Numbered from the stretch's first letter, positions 12,101-20,798 are shown. The stretch is 64,000 nucleotides of DNA from Pyrinomonadaceae bacterium (GCA_017983495.1 JAGOBH010000008.1:1-64000); one strand, 5' to 3'. The notes: generated by a model from the letters alone, not told the origin. Translations and numbers: made by a program.

Positions 12101-15100
12101 ACGCGAGCGACCGTGTTCTGGATTATCGAGTCCATAACGGTGTCCTGGGAGGCGGAGCGAGTTATAGCGAAACCAGTTCGTTGGCCATTCCGGGAGGACT
12201 CACGGGCGAATATAAGATATTCGTCATTGCTGATATACGAAATTATGTCGTCGAATCGAATGATTCAAACAACGCTAGTGCACCTTTTACAGTCGACTTG
12301 CAGTTGCCACCTCCGGCTGAGATGAATATTACGAATATCTCGTCGCCTACGACGGTATCGCTTGGTGAAAGCTCTGTGATCGAATGGACCGTACAAAATT
12401 CCTCGAACAATGTAGCAAGCGGCGTTTGGCAGGATTCGGTATATCTTTCAGCTGACCAGTTTTGGGATAGCAGCGACACCTTTGTCGGCCAGAGACCCCG
12501 CAGCGGCACGGTTGCAGCGTTCGCTACGTACACGGAAACTCTAGATACCACGATCCCTCCTGTTGAGCCCGGCAATTACTATGTGATAGTTCGCACCGAT
12601 GCCCGCAATAATATCCGTGAGTCTAACGAAACGAATAACGTCGCAACGTCGGTCGGCCAGACTGCTGTGGTCGTGCCAAATCTGACGATCGGTACGCCTC
12701 TGCTTACGACACTTATGTCGGGACAAGAGCGTTACTATAGTATTTTCAACACTCCGGCCGATGAAACAATGCTCGTCACTCTGACCGGGCAGAGTGGATC
12801 GCAAAACGAACTATACTCGAAAGCCGGATCGATGGTTTCAAGAGCAAATTACCAATATCAGGGCCGAAGGCAGGGTGCTGCAAACCAGGAAAATCTGATC
12901 GACAATACCGCGCCGGGATCATATTTTACGATGGTTCGAGCCGATTACGTGCCGGCCTCATTCGCCGGAAACTTAAATAAGACGGATAGAACGAGATCCA
13001 CGGCCGCAGCTGCAGAGAATATAACGATCAAGGCGGAATTGCTGCAATTCGGCGTGCGAAGCATTTCGCCGACAACAGCAGGTAACGCCGGTTATTCGAT
13101 GGTTGTGGCAGAAGGGGCAAAGTTCAAGCCCAACTCGTCTATAAAGCTCGTACGCGGCGGCATCGAACTCATGCCGATCAAAACGATCGTCACCGGTAAT
13201 ACTCAGATATCCGGGCTGTTCGATCTTAATGAGAAGACTCCGGGAAGTTATCAGGTCATAGTAACAGATCCGATAGGCGGTACTTCGACCGCTCCAGAAC
13301 CGCTGAATATTGTGCCGGGCGGCGGCTATAGGGTAACCCAGAGCATAATCGGAGCGACGACGACCCGCGTCCGGACCTGGAACAGTTACACCGTATCTTT
13401 TTTGAATGAGGGACTTAACGATTCGATCAGCACTCCGCTTTTGATCATGCTGCCGGAGGGAACGGAATATAACCTCTCGACCGCGAGTTTTATTGGGTCA
13501 CAACAGTCGGACCTGCCGGACGGTTACACACCAGAGAGTCTTCCGCTTCATTTTGATATCGACGGTCGCCGAGTGATCAGCTTGATCGCTCCGATAATCA
13601 GAAGCGGACAGAAGATCGAGATCCGTGTGGACCTCAAATGGACAACCGGGAACATGATCGAGGCAACGGCCCTCCCGTCGCTTTATATTCCGGAGGCTTA
13701 CACCACGTCGGGACTTGGAGGGCTGGGAGACAACGCTCAAAATTTATCGTCACTTACTGCAAAGCAACAGTGCCTTTGGAATTTCCTTAGACAGGCGTTG
13801 ATGATCGCACTTGGCCGAATCATACCCGCCCGGTGTGCGGCGGCTGTAATCGAGGCAATCTTGTCGACAGTAAATGATACCTTGGTGGCGTCAGCTCTAA
13901 GCTCTTTTAATGGTTTTGATGCGTTCGTTGGGTTTACGCTTAAATATATTAAGACCACGGTGGCTTGCGCAACCGACCTGGCGGGTAAATTGACACCTTT
14001 GGCTATCGCTGAGTTTGCCTGGGACGTCTACCAGAGTATGGGTGTGCTGGTCGCCTGCGAAGGCGGCCCAAAGGAGGACGGGATATTTTTTGCACCCTAT
14101 CGACTATATGTTTATTTCGTCGGTTCGATAGACCCGAATGAAAAAATTGGTCCGCAGGGATACGGAGCCGATAAGTTCGTGCCCGTTAATCAGCCACTAA
14201 CGTACAGGATCAATTTCGAGAATTTGGCGACCGCGTCGGCACCGGCACAGAGAATTCGTATCGTCGACCAACTGCCCGCGACCCTCGACCCGCAGACCGT
14301 TAGGCTGATAGAGATCGGATTCAAGCAATACCGCTTCGAGGTTCCGCCGAACCGGGCATTTTATCAGAGCCGGATTCAGCTCGGTGCCGACCTCAACGGA
14401 TTGAAAGTGGATATTTCGGCCGGACTGAATATTGTTAACGGCACGATCACGTGGAATTTGACCGCGGTCGATCCAAACACAAACGAGCAGCCACTCGATC
14501 CAAACGTCGGCATTTTGCCGCCAAACAATGCCAATCATGACGGGGAAGGCTACGCCATCTTTACGGTCCAGCCAAAAATAGGTCAGCCCACCCGGACCGA
14601 TCTCGCGAATTTGGCCACGATCATTTTTGATGACAATGAACCGATCATCACAAACACGACCACCAATTTGCTGGACAGCACGTTGCCGACAAGTTCGATA
14701 GCGCCGATCCCGGCGACAACAAGCGTTGTTAGCGTGCCGCTAAGTTGGAGCGGCAGTGACGATCCGACGGACTCGGGATTGAAGAGCTATGACGTTTTTG
14801 TGTCAGAGAACGGCAGGGCCTATAAGCCACTTTTGACCGACACCATTCAGACGTCAACGATCTTTGAAGGTAACTTCGGCCGCACTTACACGTTTTATTC
14901 GATAGCTCACGACAATGCCGGAAATTCCGAAGCGGCACCCGCAGTTGCTGACGCCGGAACCAAGATAGACGGCGGTGCTTTCGAGGGCGATGTGGCTTCG
15001 CGTCCAAACGGCGATAATGACGGCACGGTAAACACGCAGGACGCTGCACAGGTCCGGCGGTTTGCGGCAAAACTTGATACTGACTATCTGTATAACGAGT

Positions 15101-15960
15101 TTCAACGGGCGGACGTTTCGCCGCTGGTGGACGGTGGCGATGGCTCAGTGTCGGTTGCCGACGTGATGCAGGTGAGCAGATATGCAGCCGGCACGGACGC
15201 GGTCCGTGGAAATGCCGGCCCAATGGCGGCTGTACCTTTGGCTGGCAAGGCAAAGATCGGGAAGACGGCCGGCCTGTTACCTCGCAGCCTTTATCCGATG
15301 ACGATCAACCGAACGTCGAACAAGATCATCATCGGCGTGGGGCTTGAAGCTCAGGGTGACGAGACCGGAGTTGGATTCACGCTCAATTACAATACGGCTC
15401 ACTTGGCCAACCCAGCGAACATCGCTCTTGGGCCGGATGCAGCGGGCGGGGCAATTACGTTCAATACTTCACAGACTGGAAAGGTCGGCATAATCGTCGA
15501 TAAATTGCCCAATCAGCCGATAGCCGCCGGCGGTCGGCTGATCGCGACGATCGAGTTTGACGTCATTGACCTGTTGGCGGCGTCGACGCAGTTCACATTC
15601 GGCAGTGATCCGGTCGCGAGTGAAGTGGTAGACGGAACGGCGTACGCACTGACCACGGACTTTCCGGCTACTACCGTCCCGATGGTTGGGCCAACTGCTG
15701 CTGGTGTTTCGGTGTCCGGAATGGTAAAGACGGCGGCGGGGCGGCCAATACCGAATACGGTCATTTATCTCGCTGACGAATTTGGTGCAAGGCAGCGAGC
15801 GATCACGAATCCGTTTGGTTACTACCGATTTGACGATGTCGAGGCGGGGCGGACTTATGTTATCGGGGCTAAGCACCGCACGGTACAATTTGTCAGGCCG
15901 AGCTTTGTGCTAAGTGTGGCCGATTCGGTCGAGGATGCCGATTTTGTCGGGTTGGAATGA
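6127..15960 (+). CDS. Giant multidomain extracellular protein (TolB-like propeller, 2 LamG, 10 CARDB, dockerin-like and cohesin-like domains)
   Basis: This 3277-residue protein begins with a hydrophobic export segment (residues 15-33). Six PD40/TolB-type propeller motifs (x-F-SPDG-x-K-I) fill about 110-375. A TP-rich linker follows, then a LamG/concanavalin-like domain (395-605), a second TP linker and a second LamG (615-820). A Calx-beta-like segment comes next (850-940), then ten CARDB adhesion modules of about 120 residues (940-2180), each opening near P-D-L and containing W-T-V-x-N. Further on are a PPC-like region, a hydrophobic Cys-containing stretch (about 2540-2650), a DUF11-like module (2660-2850), an FN3-like module, a dockerin-like pair of DGD/DGT loops (about 2960-3020), a cohesin-like sandwich and a C-terminal carboxypeptidase-regulatory-like domain. 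The start is supported by GAGAGGGAGAG upstream. A role in adhesion or polysaccharide binding is inferred. No enzyme site is visible. Confidence 0.88.
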   Translation: MAIESKSRFRWNFTVLFAVAIFCIAGFAVSRTAFSSSGSGTSASGVGATPRAKQTVPRTFVKDGNTSKQVSPAAVRGELVFGIGGYASNLFAVTNVGTTNDLTNLTYSIERNPVFSPDGNKILFTSYRDGEFGSGYQEIYSMNPNGSDQTRLTTSDCNLANYTFTPDSSKIAFICNGNLSTMNADGSGVVLIADFENQITEPQYSPDGTKIIFIYDGSIWRIDTDGQNGAELGNPGGKERARYSPDGSKIVFSANSDIYAMNADGTNEVTLIDNAYYLDQPDFSPDGTKLLMSCQSGGHNYCTSDADGGNFAPLGGSILERSYAAWSPDSSTIAFIARNNATNTYGIYTATIGGEPQLVYLENPGTPMNYLAWQSECPGSATPTPTPTPTGTQIPGLISEWNANSLNADDSQGINHGQFIDNAVLINPGKRGLGFYFPGNGGYINVPDSNSLDVQTGDYTLSTWFSPMSSAEHYVAGKGACSGGGSNFYIGVDASFNPFIDISHSSGGSRVGSGGFTLSQDVWHHLLLKKEGTSFTLYVDNVLAISHTESGTMDTSDQPFTLGKGIGCSPPQLTTNGGVDEVLLFGRALNTQEIGAIYNGYVPPIGATPTPTPTNSGLVGFWRANDSAADSSGTNHGMLEGNTHYSAGHQGNAFDFDGGGDRVRVLDNGNDILDVQTGDFTVAAWVYIRSNGTHFIAGKELDNGSYSLKVQGQALYFYLLKDGNYQYINTGDDVTLNTWHHVAGVRSNGMIRVYVDGGERSSTTFTDSLVPNSNDFTIGGPIYGTTPQPDTDGLIDDVRLYNRGLDSTEMMSIYNDTGFAPIYDVSRRNKQGLTDLVCQAPADPAVELRVNYPHPIAAGRQTSVNVRLKDYAPAGGTTVSLAYSDAGIASGPLSVTVPEGNNESNFDITTTLSSDFRSSDVTATLNTESARVTVTVWPAAPEVAVSNLAAPTDVDIIADFSASWTVTNNGQAPTNSYRQDTFFLSTDNQLFNDPNDRVVGRSYDNNGVLAPGQSKSMTFGNVNIPASYVPTDGTYYLFVLIGDAGTVQERNGNFADNFMSVPITVHRNLPDLVALNVQGPIEIEPNVTFSVSWDVKNQGSRAITAGSNHYVYFSYDNIVGNADDVGITFRRLGAIEINETQSFSQQFSLPTVPAKPSSDGLFYVKVDQANEIYEDVPGGPAEINNVTSTPVRFEYRVPDLQVTSVTPPTEVESDTEFALNWTTQNAGTKATIAMTERVYFSTDNVVSGNDALIGSFDLSQALAPGESVNRSQNVTIPTNSIATTGNYYVYVVTDLFNAIDEGANESNNTTFSPLRVRRLLRPDLQVTNITAPATAFFGQEIQIQWTVANNGNGPTNAANWQDDLYLGLNQSLNGATRLVTASNISFLNAGESYIATATVRIPRGLNGSYGIIVKTDKDGTVNEESEINNVTSKPITLNVPLLPDLGVSNVQAPAEGFSGQPIAVSWTVTNSGGLATPLNEATWRDAIYLSTDAAFSGDDRYIGFRERTGALAVNGSYTVANFSVDLPNDVFGNYYVFVKADHYDQVYEFTSENNNTDHDRIGDGSPMNVIGTPPDLVILNQQITAPATALAGNTITVSYVEKNQGAFDAVGNWRDELFLSTDQTIDESDILLGSQVRNGNPAGQQFVASFDVTIPTCLQGTYYLLGRTDSNNTIFEFNPGGDAESNNLANPKAIELSSFAPDLRVTAITIPPVVLNGAMPISWTVQNFGTAATTQSNWNDRIFLLTGNQVITLGSFAHQGSLAINGQYSQNQIVYIPLYLEGSFQIFVRTDDSNFVPECAFDLNNDDYRVADIQQDLPDMRSGALNGPGTATLGSSVNVSWNGGNFGAAMSQSTSWVDTIYLSSDPIYSGGDTPVGSKVTSATLINGQSYGANTSITVPNVLPGNYYLVVNADSANNVEEGVNEGNNGSTGIPITLTVPDVDLTVSALSANPILYSGQLANVSWTITNNGANPTVTNSWADYVILSRDSVVDASDRVLDYRVHNGVLGGGASYSETSSLAIPGGLTGEYKIFVIADIRNYVVESNDSNNASAPFTVDLQLPPPAEMNITNISSPTTVSLGESSVIEWTVQNSSNNVASGVWQDSVYLSADQFWDSSDTFVGQRPRSGTVAAFATYTETLDTTIPPVEPGNYYVIVRTDARNNIRESNETNNVATSVGQTAVVVPNLTIGTPLLTTLMSGQERYYSIFNTPADETMLVTLTGQSGSQNELYSKAGSMVSRANYQYQGRRQGAANQENLIDNTAPGSYFTMVRADYVPASFAGNLNKTDRTRSTAAAAENITIKAELLQFGVRSISPTTAGNAGYSMVVAEGAKFKPNSSIKLVRGGIELMPIKTIVTGNTQISGLFDLNEKTPGSYQVIVTDPIGGTSTAPEPLNIVPGGGYRVTQSIIGATTTRVRTWNSYTVSFLNEGLNDSISTPLLIMLPEGTEYNLSTASFIGSQQSDLPDGYTPESLPLHFDIDGRRVISLIAPIIRSGQKIEIRVDLKWTTGNMIEATALPSLYIPEAYTTSGLGGLGDNAQNLSSLTAKQQCLWNFLRQALMIALGRIIPARCAAAVIEAILSTVNDTLVASALSSFNGFDAFVGFTLKYIKTTVACATDLAGKLTPLAIAEFAWDVYQSMGVLVACEGGPKEDGIFFAPYRLYVYFVGSIDPNEKIGPQGYGADKFVPVNQPLTYRINFENLATASAPAQRIRIVDQLPATLDPQTVRLIEIGFKQYRFEVPPNRAFYQSRIQLGADLNGLKVDISAGLNIVNGTITWNLTAVDPNTNEQPLDPNVGILPPNNANHDGEGYAIFTVQPKIGQPTRTDLANLATIIFDDNEPIITNTTTNLLDSTLPTSSIAPIPATTSVVSVPLSWSGSDDPTDSGLKSYDVFVSENGRAYKPLLTDTIQTSTIFEGNFGRTYTFYSIAHDNAGNSEAAPAVADAGTKIDGGAFEGDVASRPNGDNDGTVNTQDAAQVRRFAAKLDTDYLYNEFQRADVSPLVDGGDGSVSVADVMQVSRYAAGTDAVRGNAGPMAAVPLAGKAKIGKTAGLLPRSLYPMTINRTSNKIIIGVGLEAQGDETGVGFTLNYNTAHLANPANIALGPDAAGGAITFNTSQTGKVGIIVDKLPNQPIAAGGRLIATIEFDVIDLLAASTQFTFGSDPVASEVVDGTAYALTTDFPATTVPMVGPTAAGVSVSGMVKTAAGRPIPNTVIYLADEFGARQRAITNPFGYYRFDDVEAGRTYVIGAKHRTVQFVRPSFVLSVADSVEDADFVGLE

Positions 15961-15967
15961 CGGGGTA

Positions 15968-16528
15968 TCAGTCGCGGGTGAGCTCGCGCTGAAACCATGC
16001 CTTGGCGAATGTCCACTCGCGGCGGACCGTGGTCTCTGAAATGTCGAGAATGTAGGCGGTCTCTTCAATTGAGAGGCCGCCGAAAAATCTCAGTTCGACA
16101 ATCTTCGCCTGCCGCGGATCGACCTTTTCGAGATCGGTCAGAGCCTCTTCGAGTTTTAGAATATCGAAATCTTTTGAGTCGGGCAGGCTGACCGCGTCAT
16201 CCAAAATTATCCGCTGGCCACCGGATCGCTTTTGGGCATTTCGCTTGCGGGCATGATCGATCAGGATCTTTCGCATAACTTCGGCCGCCACCGCGAAGAA
16301 ATGAGCCCGGTTCTGCCACGAGACATTTTCCCAATTTACAAGCCGAATATAAGCCTCGTGAACGAGTGCGGTCGCTTGAAGCGTGTGGTCGCTGTTTTCG
16401 CGAGCAAAATACGCCCGGGCTAGCCGACGCAGATCTTCATAGACGAGCGGCAACAATTCGTCGGGAGCAGTGTCGCTGCCCGCCGTCATCTGATTTAGTA
16501 AAATGGTGACTTCGTCCGGATTCGACAT
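15968..16528 (-). CDS. ECF-family RNA polymerase sigma factor (acidobacterial/planctomycete type)
   Basis: At 186 residues it has the size of an ECF sigma factor. Region 2 lies around residues 25-95 and region 4 around 130-180, with a clear helix-turn-helix (GLSIEETAYILDIS, then TTVRREW). The sequence resembles the sigma-70-like subfamily (TIGR02999-like) that in Acidobacteriota and Planctomycetes usually accompanies Ser/Thr kinases instead of an anti-sigma factor. No anti-sigma gene is adjacent. The nearest kinase gene lies about 10 kb away across the giant gene. The VWA gene is about 90 bp upstream on the same strand, so co-transcription is possible. Confidence 0.9.
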   Translation of the reverse strand: MSNPDEVTILLNQMTAGSDTAPDELLPLVYEDLRRLARAYFARENSDHTLQATALVHEAYIRLVNWENVSWQNRAHFFAVAAEVMRKILIDHARKRNAQKRSGGQRIILDDAVSLPDSKDFDILKLEEALTDLEKVDPRQAKIVELRFFGGLSIEETAYILDISETTVRREWTFAKAWFQRELTRD

Positions 16529-16620
16529 TTAGGGAAAGCCGCATCGGTCAGCAGCTAAATAAATCGTAGCATATACCGCAAGTGCTGCGGCGAATGTCGT
16601 TGATCTGGAGTTCGAATACG

Positions 16621-17805
16621 TTAGTCCTTAGGCTTTGGAGACTCGGGCGGCGGACTGGCCGATGTCGTGCCAACGATGTAGCTGTCGCGGGCACGAAGCA
16701 CAAGATTGGGACGGTCGACACGCACCTTTATCTCCTTTCGCTGGCCCGGTTTGCCTTCGTCGGTTGGAATGTAGCCGATGTTGTACTGCCTTCGCAACTC
16801 CTCAGCAATGCCCTCAAACGCAGCGGTCAAGCCACCCGGCGTAGCTTCGGGCCGAAAAACACGTCCGCCGGTGTACGCCGCGAGATCGTTGAGGTACTGC
16901 CGACCCCGCTGATAATCCGCGGCCGACGTGCCCTGCGGATTCAATATGCGGCCGCCCATGCCGGGATATGGCGAACCGCTACCGCCACGATTGTTGAAAA
17001 ACGTGTTGTAGTAAATTGGGAATATGAGGGAGTCAGACTCCTCGGCAATATCCAACGAACTTTCATAGTCTGATCGAGTCGATGTAGTATCGACACCGTC
17101 GGTAAAGAGAACAATCGCCTTTCGTCCCGCGATCTTGCTCAGACGTTTCTTCAAAGAATATTCGACAGCTTCGTAGATCGATGTGCCGTCGCCCCAGTCT
17201 GCCTTTCGGATCGCTTTGTAGATCCTTTGCCGTTCATTGGTCGATTCGGTCAAAACATGAACGCCGCGGTCAAATTCGATCACCATAACGCTGTCCTGCG
17301 GCTTTAGCTGGTCGACAAATGCGATCGCCGCTTCCTGGATCTCTTCGATCTTATAGGCGGTCGACGGGCTGGTGTCGATCAACAAGATCACTGTAAAAGG
17401 CTTGTCAGTTGTGCCAAAATACGCGATCTCCTGTTCTTTGCCATTTTCGAAGATGCGGAAATTATCCTCGGTGAGGCCCGGAACATAGAGCCCGTTGCGG
17501 TCAAATACCGAAACTGGGATGGTAATGAAATTGGTCTCGACCTTTACGATATCATCATCGCCCACGATCGTCGGTGCTTCGGTTTTCGGTGTCGAGCCAG
17601 AGCCCTGTCCAAGTTTAGGAAACCCGATCGGAGCCCGGTTGCGGCGAGGTGCCAGCGGTTTTGATTCTGAGTAAAGCGGGACTTCCGCGCGGTCCGTTTG
17701 AGTCGGCTCGGGCGTCGGCTTGGCAGCCACGCGTCGGCCGGATTGGCCAGACGTGAAAACCACGGCCAAAAACAAGATCGCAATGCTGCCAAGAACACTT
17801 TTCAT
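16621..17805 (-). CDS. Secreted VWA-domain protein (acidobacterial VWFA-related family)
   Basis: This 394-residue protein has a signal peptide (residues 1-20) and a Pro-rich low-complexity segment to about residue 90. A von Willebrand factor A domain follows (about 105-360) with a MIDAS motif D-T-S-P-S and downstream Thr/Asp residues (LFTDGVDTTS). The layout matches the VWFA-related family (TIGR03436-like) that is highly expanded in Acidobacteriota, and the C-terminal R-D-S-Y-I-V-G is also typical. Metal-dependent protein-protein interaction outside the cytoplasmic membrane is expected, but the partner is unknown. Confidence 0.88.
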   Translation of the reverse strand: MKSVLGSIAILFLAVVFTSGQSGRRVAAKPTPEPTQTDRAEVPLYSESKPLAPRRNRAPIGFPKLGQGSGSTPKTEAPTIVGDDDIVKVETNFITIPVSVFDRNGLYVPGLTEDNFRIFENGKEQEIAYFGTTDKPFTVILLIDTSPSTAYKIEEIQEAAIAFVDQLKPQDSVMVIEFDRGVHVLTESTNERQRIYKAIRKADWGDGTSIYEAVEYSLKKRLSKIAGRKAIVLFTDGVDTTSTRSDYESSLDIAEESDSLIFPIYYNTFFNNRGGSGSPYPGMGGRILNPQGTSAADYQRGRQYLNDLAAYTGGRVFRPEATPGGLTAAFEGIAEELRRQYNIGYIPTDEGKPGQRKEIKVRVDRPNLVLRARDSYIVGTTSASPPPESPKPKD

Positions 17806-17865
17806 ACAACTATTATGACGAACTTTCGAGTTTGATGCCTAAACCGCAGAGAAAGGTTTCACAAA

Positions 17866-19056
17866 TTATCGAAAAGCAGTGAAGATCGTAGCAAAACTGA
17901 ACCCGAGCATCACCAATACGACAAACCAACCGGCAAGCTGAAGCCATGCTGGATGGCGATATTCACCCATAAGCGATCTTTTTCGTGATGCAACCAGTAC
18001 TATCGAAAGTCCTACCGGTAAGATGAATCCATTTAAGGTGCCGGCCCAAACGAGTACTTTGACCGGTTGACCGACAATAAGAAAGACCGCTGCGGAGATG
18101 GCAATAAAAGAGATAATGACGTATTTGTTTGAACGTTCGACCTTTGTGCTTAGCGTTTTTAGGAAAGACACGGATGTATATGCGGCACCCACGACCGATG
18201 TTATTGCGGCCGCCCACATTACCACTCCAAAAACTCGCAGTCCAACGGAACCAGCGGCATTTTGGAAGACCGATGCCGGCGGATTCTGGTCGTCGATGAT
18301 CATCCCGGCCGATATTACGCCAAAAGCTGCCAAAAATAGCATAAATCGAAAGATCGCCGTCAGAAGGATCCCGGAATATGCCCCGCGCGTGACGTACCCG
18401 AGATTTTCCGTTCCGATCACACCCGCGTCGATCAGGCGATGTGCACCGGCAAACGTGATATAACCACCGACCGTGCCGCCTACGAGCGTGACAATGGCTT
18501 TGGCATCGATCTGCTCCGGCATTATTGTCCGCGTCGCTGCCTCGATCAGGGGCGGATGCGACGAATATACGACATAGCTGATCAAGGCGATCATCACCAG
18601 TCCAAGTATTTTTACAAAAAAGTCCATCGCCCGCCCGACTTCCTTAAATAGAAAAAGTGCGATTGCCGCCAATGCACTGAGTGCGGCACCATAGCCGACG
18701 GGAACGTCAAAAAGGGCATTGAGGCCGAGGCCGCAGCCGGCGATATTTCCGATGTTAAAAACGAGCCCGCCAAAGGCGACAAGTCCGGCGAGAAGATAAC
18801 CGCTGCCCGGGATCGTTTCATTCGCAATATCCTGTCCGCGTTTTCCGGTCACGGACAATACACGCCAAATGTTTAGCTGAGCGAAGATGTCGAGAACGAC
18901 CGACAACAGAATGACAAAGCCGAAACTTGCCAATAGCTGCTTCGTGAAAACAGTCGTCTGTGTCAAAAATCCCGGCCCTACCGCCGAAGTTGCCATCAAG
19001 AAGGCTGCTCCGAACGCGATCGATGTCGTCGATTTAAGTGGTCGTGTTTCAGCCAT
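17866..19056 (-). CDS. NRAMP-like membrane transporter associated with 5-oxoprolinase genes (YcsG-like)
   Basis: The 396-residue protein has about 11 hydrophobic helices and an NRAMP-type fold. The canonical metal-binding Asp-Pro-Gly-Asn of helix 1 is replaced here by V-G-P-G-F (residues 26-30), and no Met-Pro-His is visible in helix 6. A Mn2+/Fe2+ substrate is therefore doubtful. Bacillus subtilis has an equivalent arrangement in which the NRAMP-like ycsG precedes ycsF and kipI/kipA. Here the gene overlaps the 3' end of pxpA by 8 bp, which suggests translational coupling and a role in the same pathway, perhaps uptake of 5-oxoproline or a related compound. The substrate is inferred from context only. 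Confidence 0.82.
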   Translation of the reverse strand: MAETRPLKSTTSIAFGAAFLMATSAVGPGFLTQTTVFTKQLLASFGFVILLSVVLDIFAQLNIWRVLSVTGKRGQDIANETIPGSGYLLAGLVAFGGLVFNIGNIAGCGLGLNALFDVPVGYGAALSALAAIALFLFKEVGRAMDFFVKILGLVMIALISYVVYSSHPPLIEAATRTIMPEQIDAKAIVTLVGGTVGGYITFAGAHRLIDAGVIGTENLGYVTRGAYSGILLTAIFRFMLFLAAFGVISAGMIIDDQNPPASVFQNAAGSVGLRVFGVVMWAAAITSVVGAAYTSVSFLKTLSTKVERSNKYVIISFIAISAAVFLIVGQPVKVLVWAGTLNGFILPVGLSIVLVASRKRSLMGEYRHPAWLQLAGWFVVLVMLGFSFATIFTAFR

Positions 19057-19795
19057 TTAGCGGCAGTATCCTAATGTTGTGATTTAATAAACCAGAGTGT
19101 ATGGCGGCGGCAAATCGAAGTGCGTGCTCGCCATCGCCATGAATGCAGATCGTGTCCGCCGCAAGTCTCAATATTGAACCATTGGTCGCCGCGATCTCGC
19201 CATTTGTTGCCAGAGCCAGTGCCTGTCTTGCAGCGATCTCGGGGTCCGTGATCAATGCACCCCTTATAGAACGGCTTGTCAGGCTGCCGTCAGGCGAATA
19301 GGTTCGATCGGCGAAGACCTCCGCCGCAGTTTTGAGGCCGGCGTTCTCTGCCTCGGTGATCGAAACACTGCCGGAAAGCCCGTAAAGTACGAGGCCGGGA
19401 TCTATATCACGAATACATTCAGCGATCGCGGCGGCCAACTCCGGATCGCGAGCCGATGAGTTATAAAGAGCTCCGTGCGGTTTTACGTGGGTAACCTTTG
19501 TGCCGTGCGCCGTACAGATATCGATCAAAGCCAGTATCTGTTCGCCCACCATCCTCTGTATCGCGAAAATCGGCAGCAGCATGTCCGTGCGGCCAAAATT
19601 CTCACGATCAGGATAGCCGGGATGAGCACCAATGCTGACCGAGTTTTCAAGTGCCGCCGCAACCGTTCGGCTCATTGTGGCGGCGTCGCCGGCGTGAAAA
19701 CCGCATGCGATGTTTGCCGATGAAACATACTTCATCAACTCGGCATCGTGCGGACAGCCTTCGCCCATATCGCAATTAAGGTCGATCGATCTCAT
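19049..19795 (-). CDS. pxpA: 5-oxoprolinase subunit A (LamB/YcsF family)
   Basis: A LamB/YcsF-type protein of 248 residues. Family hallmarks are present: IDLNCDMGEG at the N-terminus, GFHAGD, SIGAHPGYPD, and VKPHGALYN in the middle. PxpA works with PxpB and PxpC in the ATP-dependent opening of 5-oxo-L-proline to glutamate in the cytoplasm. The ATG at 19795 is chosen because the family begins M-x-I-D-L-N-C-D. An upstream TTG at 19849 would overlap pxpC but adds non-conserved residues. The preceding gene is pxpC (43 nt gap), and the NRAMP-like gene overlaps its stop. Confidence 0.93.
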   Translation of the reverse strand: MRSIDLNCDMGEGCPHDAELMKYVSSANIACGFHAGDAATMSRTVAAALENSVSIGAHPGYPDRENFGRTDMLLPIFAIQRMVGEQILALIDICTAHGTKVTHVKPHGALYNSSARDPELAAAIAECIRDIDPGLVLYGLSGSVSITEAENAGLKTAAEVFADRTYSPDGSLTSRSIRGALITDPEIAARQALALATNGEIAATNGSILRLAADTICIHGDGEHALRFAAAIHSGLLNHNIRILPLNG

Positions 19796-19838
19796 TTGAC
19801 GCCACAGATTACCACAGTTCTCGCCATCAGAAACGCTT

Positions 19839-20798
19839 TCAGCGGCCAAGTTGGCAGCCGACCCGGAACAATGTCATGTCGTGTTCGAACGCAGCATTCA
19901 ATTCCTCGGACTTCTCGATCGATTCAAAATGAAAACCGACCTTGTCGTGTCCGCCAAGCTGCCCCGCGACAGGCAGATCGTGATTTATCACGTGAGCTAT
20001 CCGCGGATAACCGCCCGATGTCTGATGGTCGGCCATCAGCAAGATCAATTGGCCGTCGGGAAGAAGCTGGATCGTTCCAAAGCTGACCGCCGATGACACC
20101 ATTTCTATTGGCGTTTGTAACCGGAGCGGATCGCTCTTGAGCCGAAAGCCCATTCGGTCTGAGTTTCGCGACAGGCCGAAAGTTTGCAACTCGAGAGCCA
20201 CTTTGCTCGATTCGTCCAATAGATCAAATTCAGCTCCCGGAATGACACGTAATGTCGGAAAACCGCTGTAGAGCGGTATCAACGTCGGCGAAACTCGGCG
20301 AATACGTTCGGGCGGGCGAATTTCGAATGAATGAGCAACAAATGGCAAACGGTCGCCGTTCCTGAGCCTTCGGCCGTCAAATCCGCCGATCCCCGCCGCA
20401 AGATTTGTGGCACGGCTGCCGAGCCATTCCGGTACGTCAAAACCGCCCTCGACGGCAAGGTAAACACGGTTTCCGAGCCGCTTTTCCGCGAATCTTAGAA
20501 TACTGCCTTTTTCGGCATTATAATTACGCCAATTATCGATCTCATGGCCATCGAGTTGAGCCGCGAGGTCAGCTCCGCCGAGGGCAAACCGGCAATGAGT
20601 TTCAAATTCGATCTCAGCGGCGGGGAAATGCATTTCCAGCACGGCGTCCATTTCATTGTTGCTAAGCAGAAGATTGGTGAGCCGGGCTGCGGTACGGTCC
20701 ATAGCTCCGCCGGGATTTATCCCGAAACGCTGATAACCGTGACGTCCAAGATCCTGGATGGTCGTCAATATCCCTGCTTTCTTTAGCAAAATGCTCAT
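19839..20798 (-). CDS. pxpC: 5-oxoprolinase subunit C (biotin-dependent carboxyltransferase-like)
   Basis: At 319 residues it is full length for the KipA/PxpC (AHS2) family. Diagnostic segments are TIQDLGRHGYQRFGI with GGAMDR near the N-terminus, and in the C-terminal half the run from S-D-R-M-G-F-R-L through the substrate-site region to QTSGGYPRI. It forms a complex with PxpB, and PxpA completes the 5-oxoprolinase. The gene overlaps the end of pxpB by 4 bp (ATGA-type), a strong sign of one operon and stoichiometric synthesis. Confidence 0.93.
   Translation of the reverse strand: MSILLKKAGILTTIQDLGRHGYQRFGINPGGAMDRTAARLTNLLLSNNEMDAVLEMHFPAAEIEFETHCRFALGGADLAAQLDGHEIDNWRNYNAEKGSILRFAEKRLGNRVYLAVEGGFDVPEWLGSRATNLAAGIGGFDGRRLRNGDRLPFVAHSFEIRPPERIRRVSPTLIPLYSGFPTLRVIPGAEFDLLDESSKVALELQTFGLSRNSDRMGFRLKSDPLRLQTPIEMVSSAVSFGTIQLLPDGQLILLMADHQTSGGYPRIAHVINHDLPVAGQLGGHDKVGFHFESIEKSEELNAAFEHDMTLFRVGCQLGR

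Noticed and set aside
14729..15253. Minus-strand open frame inside the giant gene
   Set aside because: Low-complexity Arg/Pro/His-rich translation opposite a domain-rich protein; no start signal.
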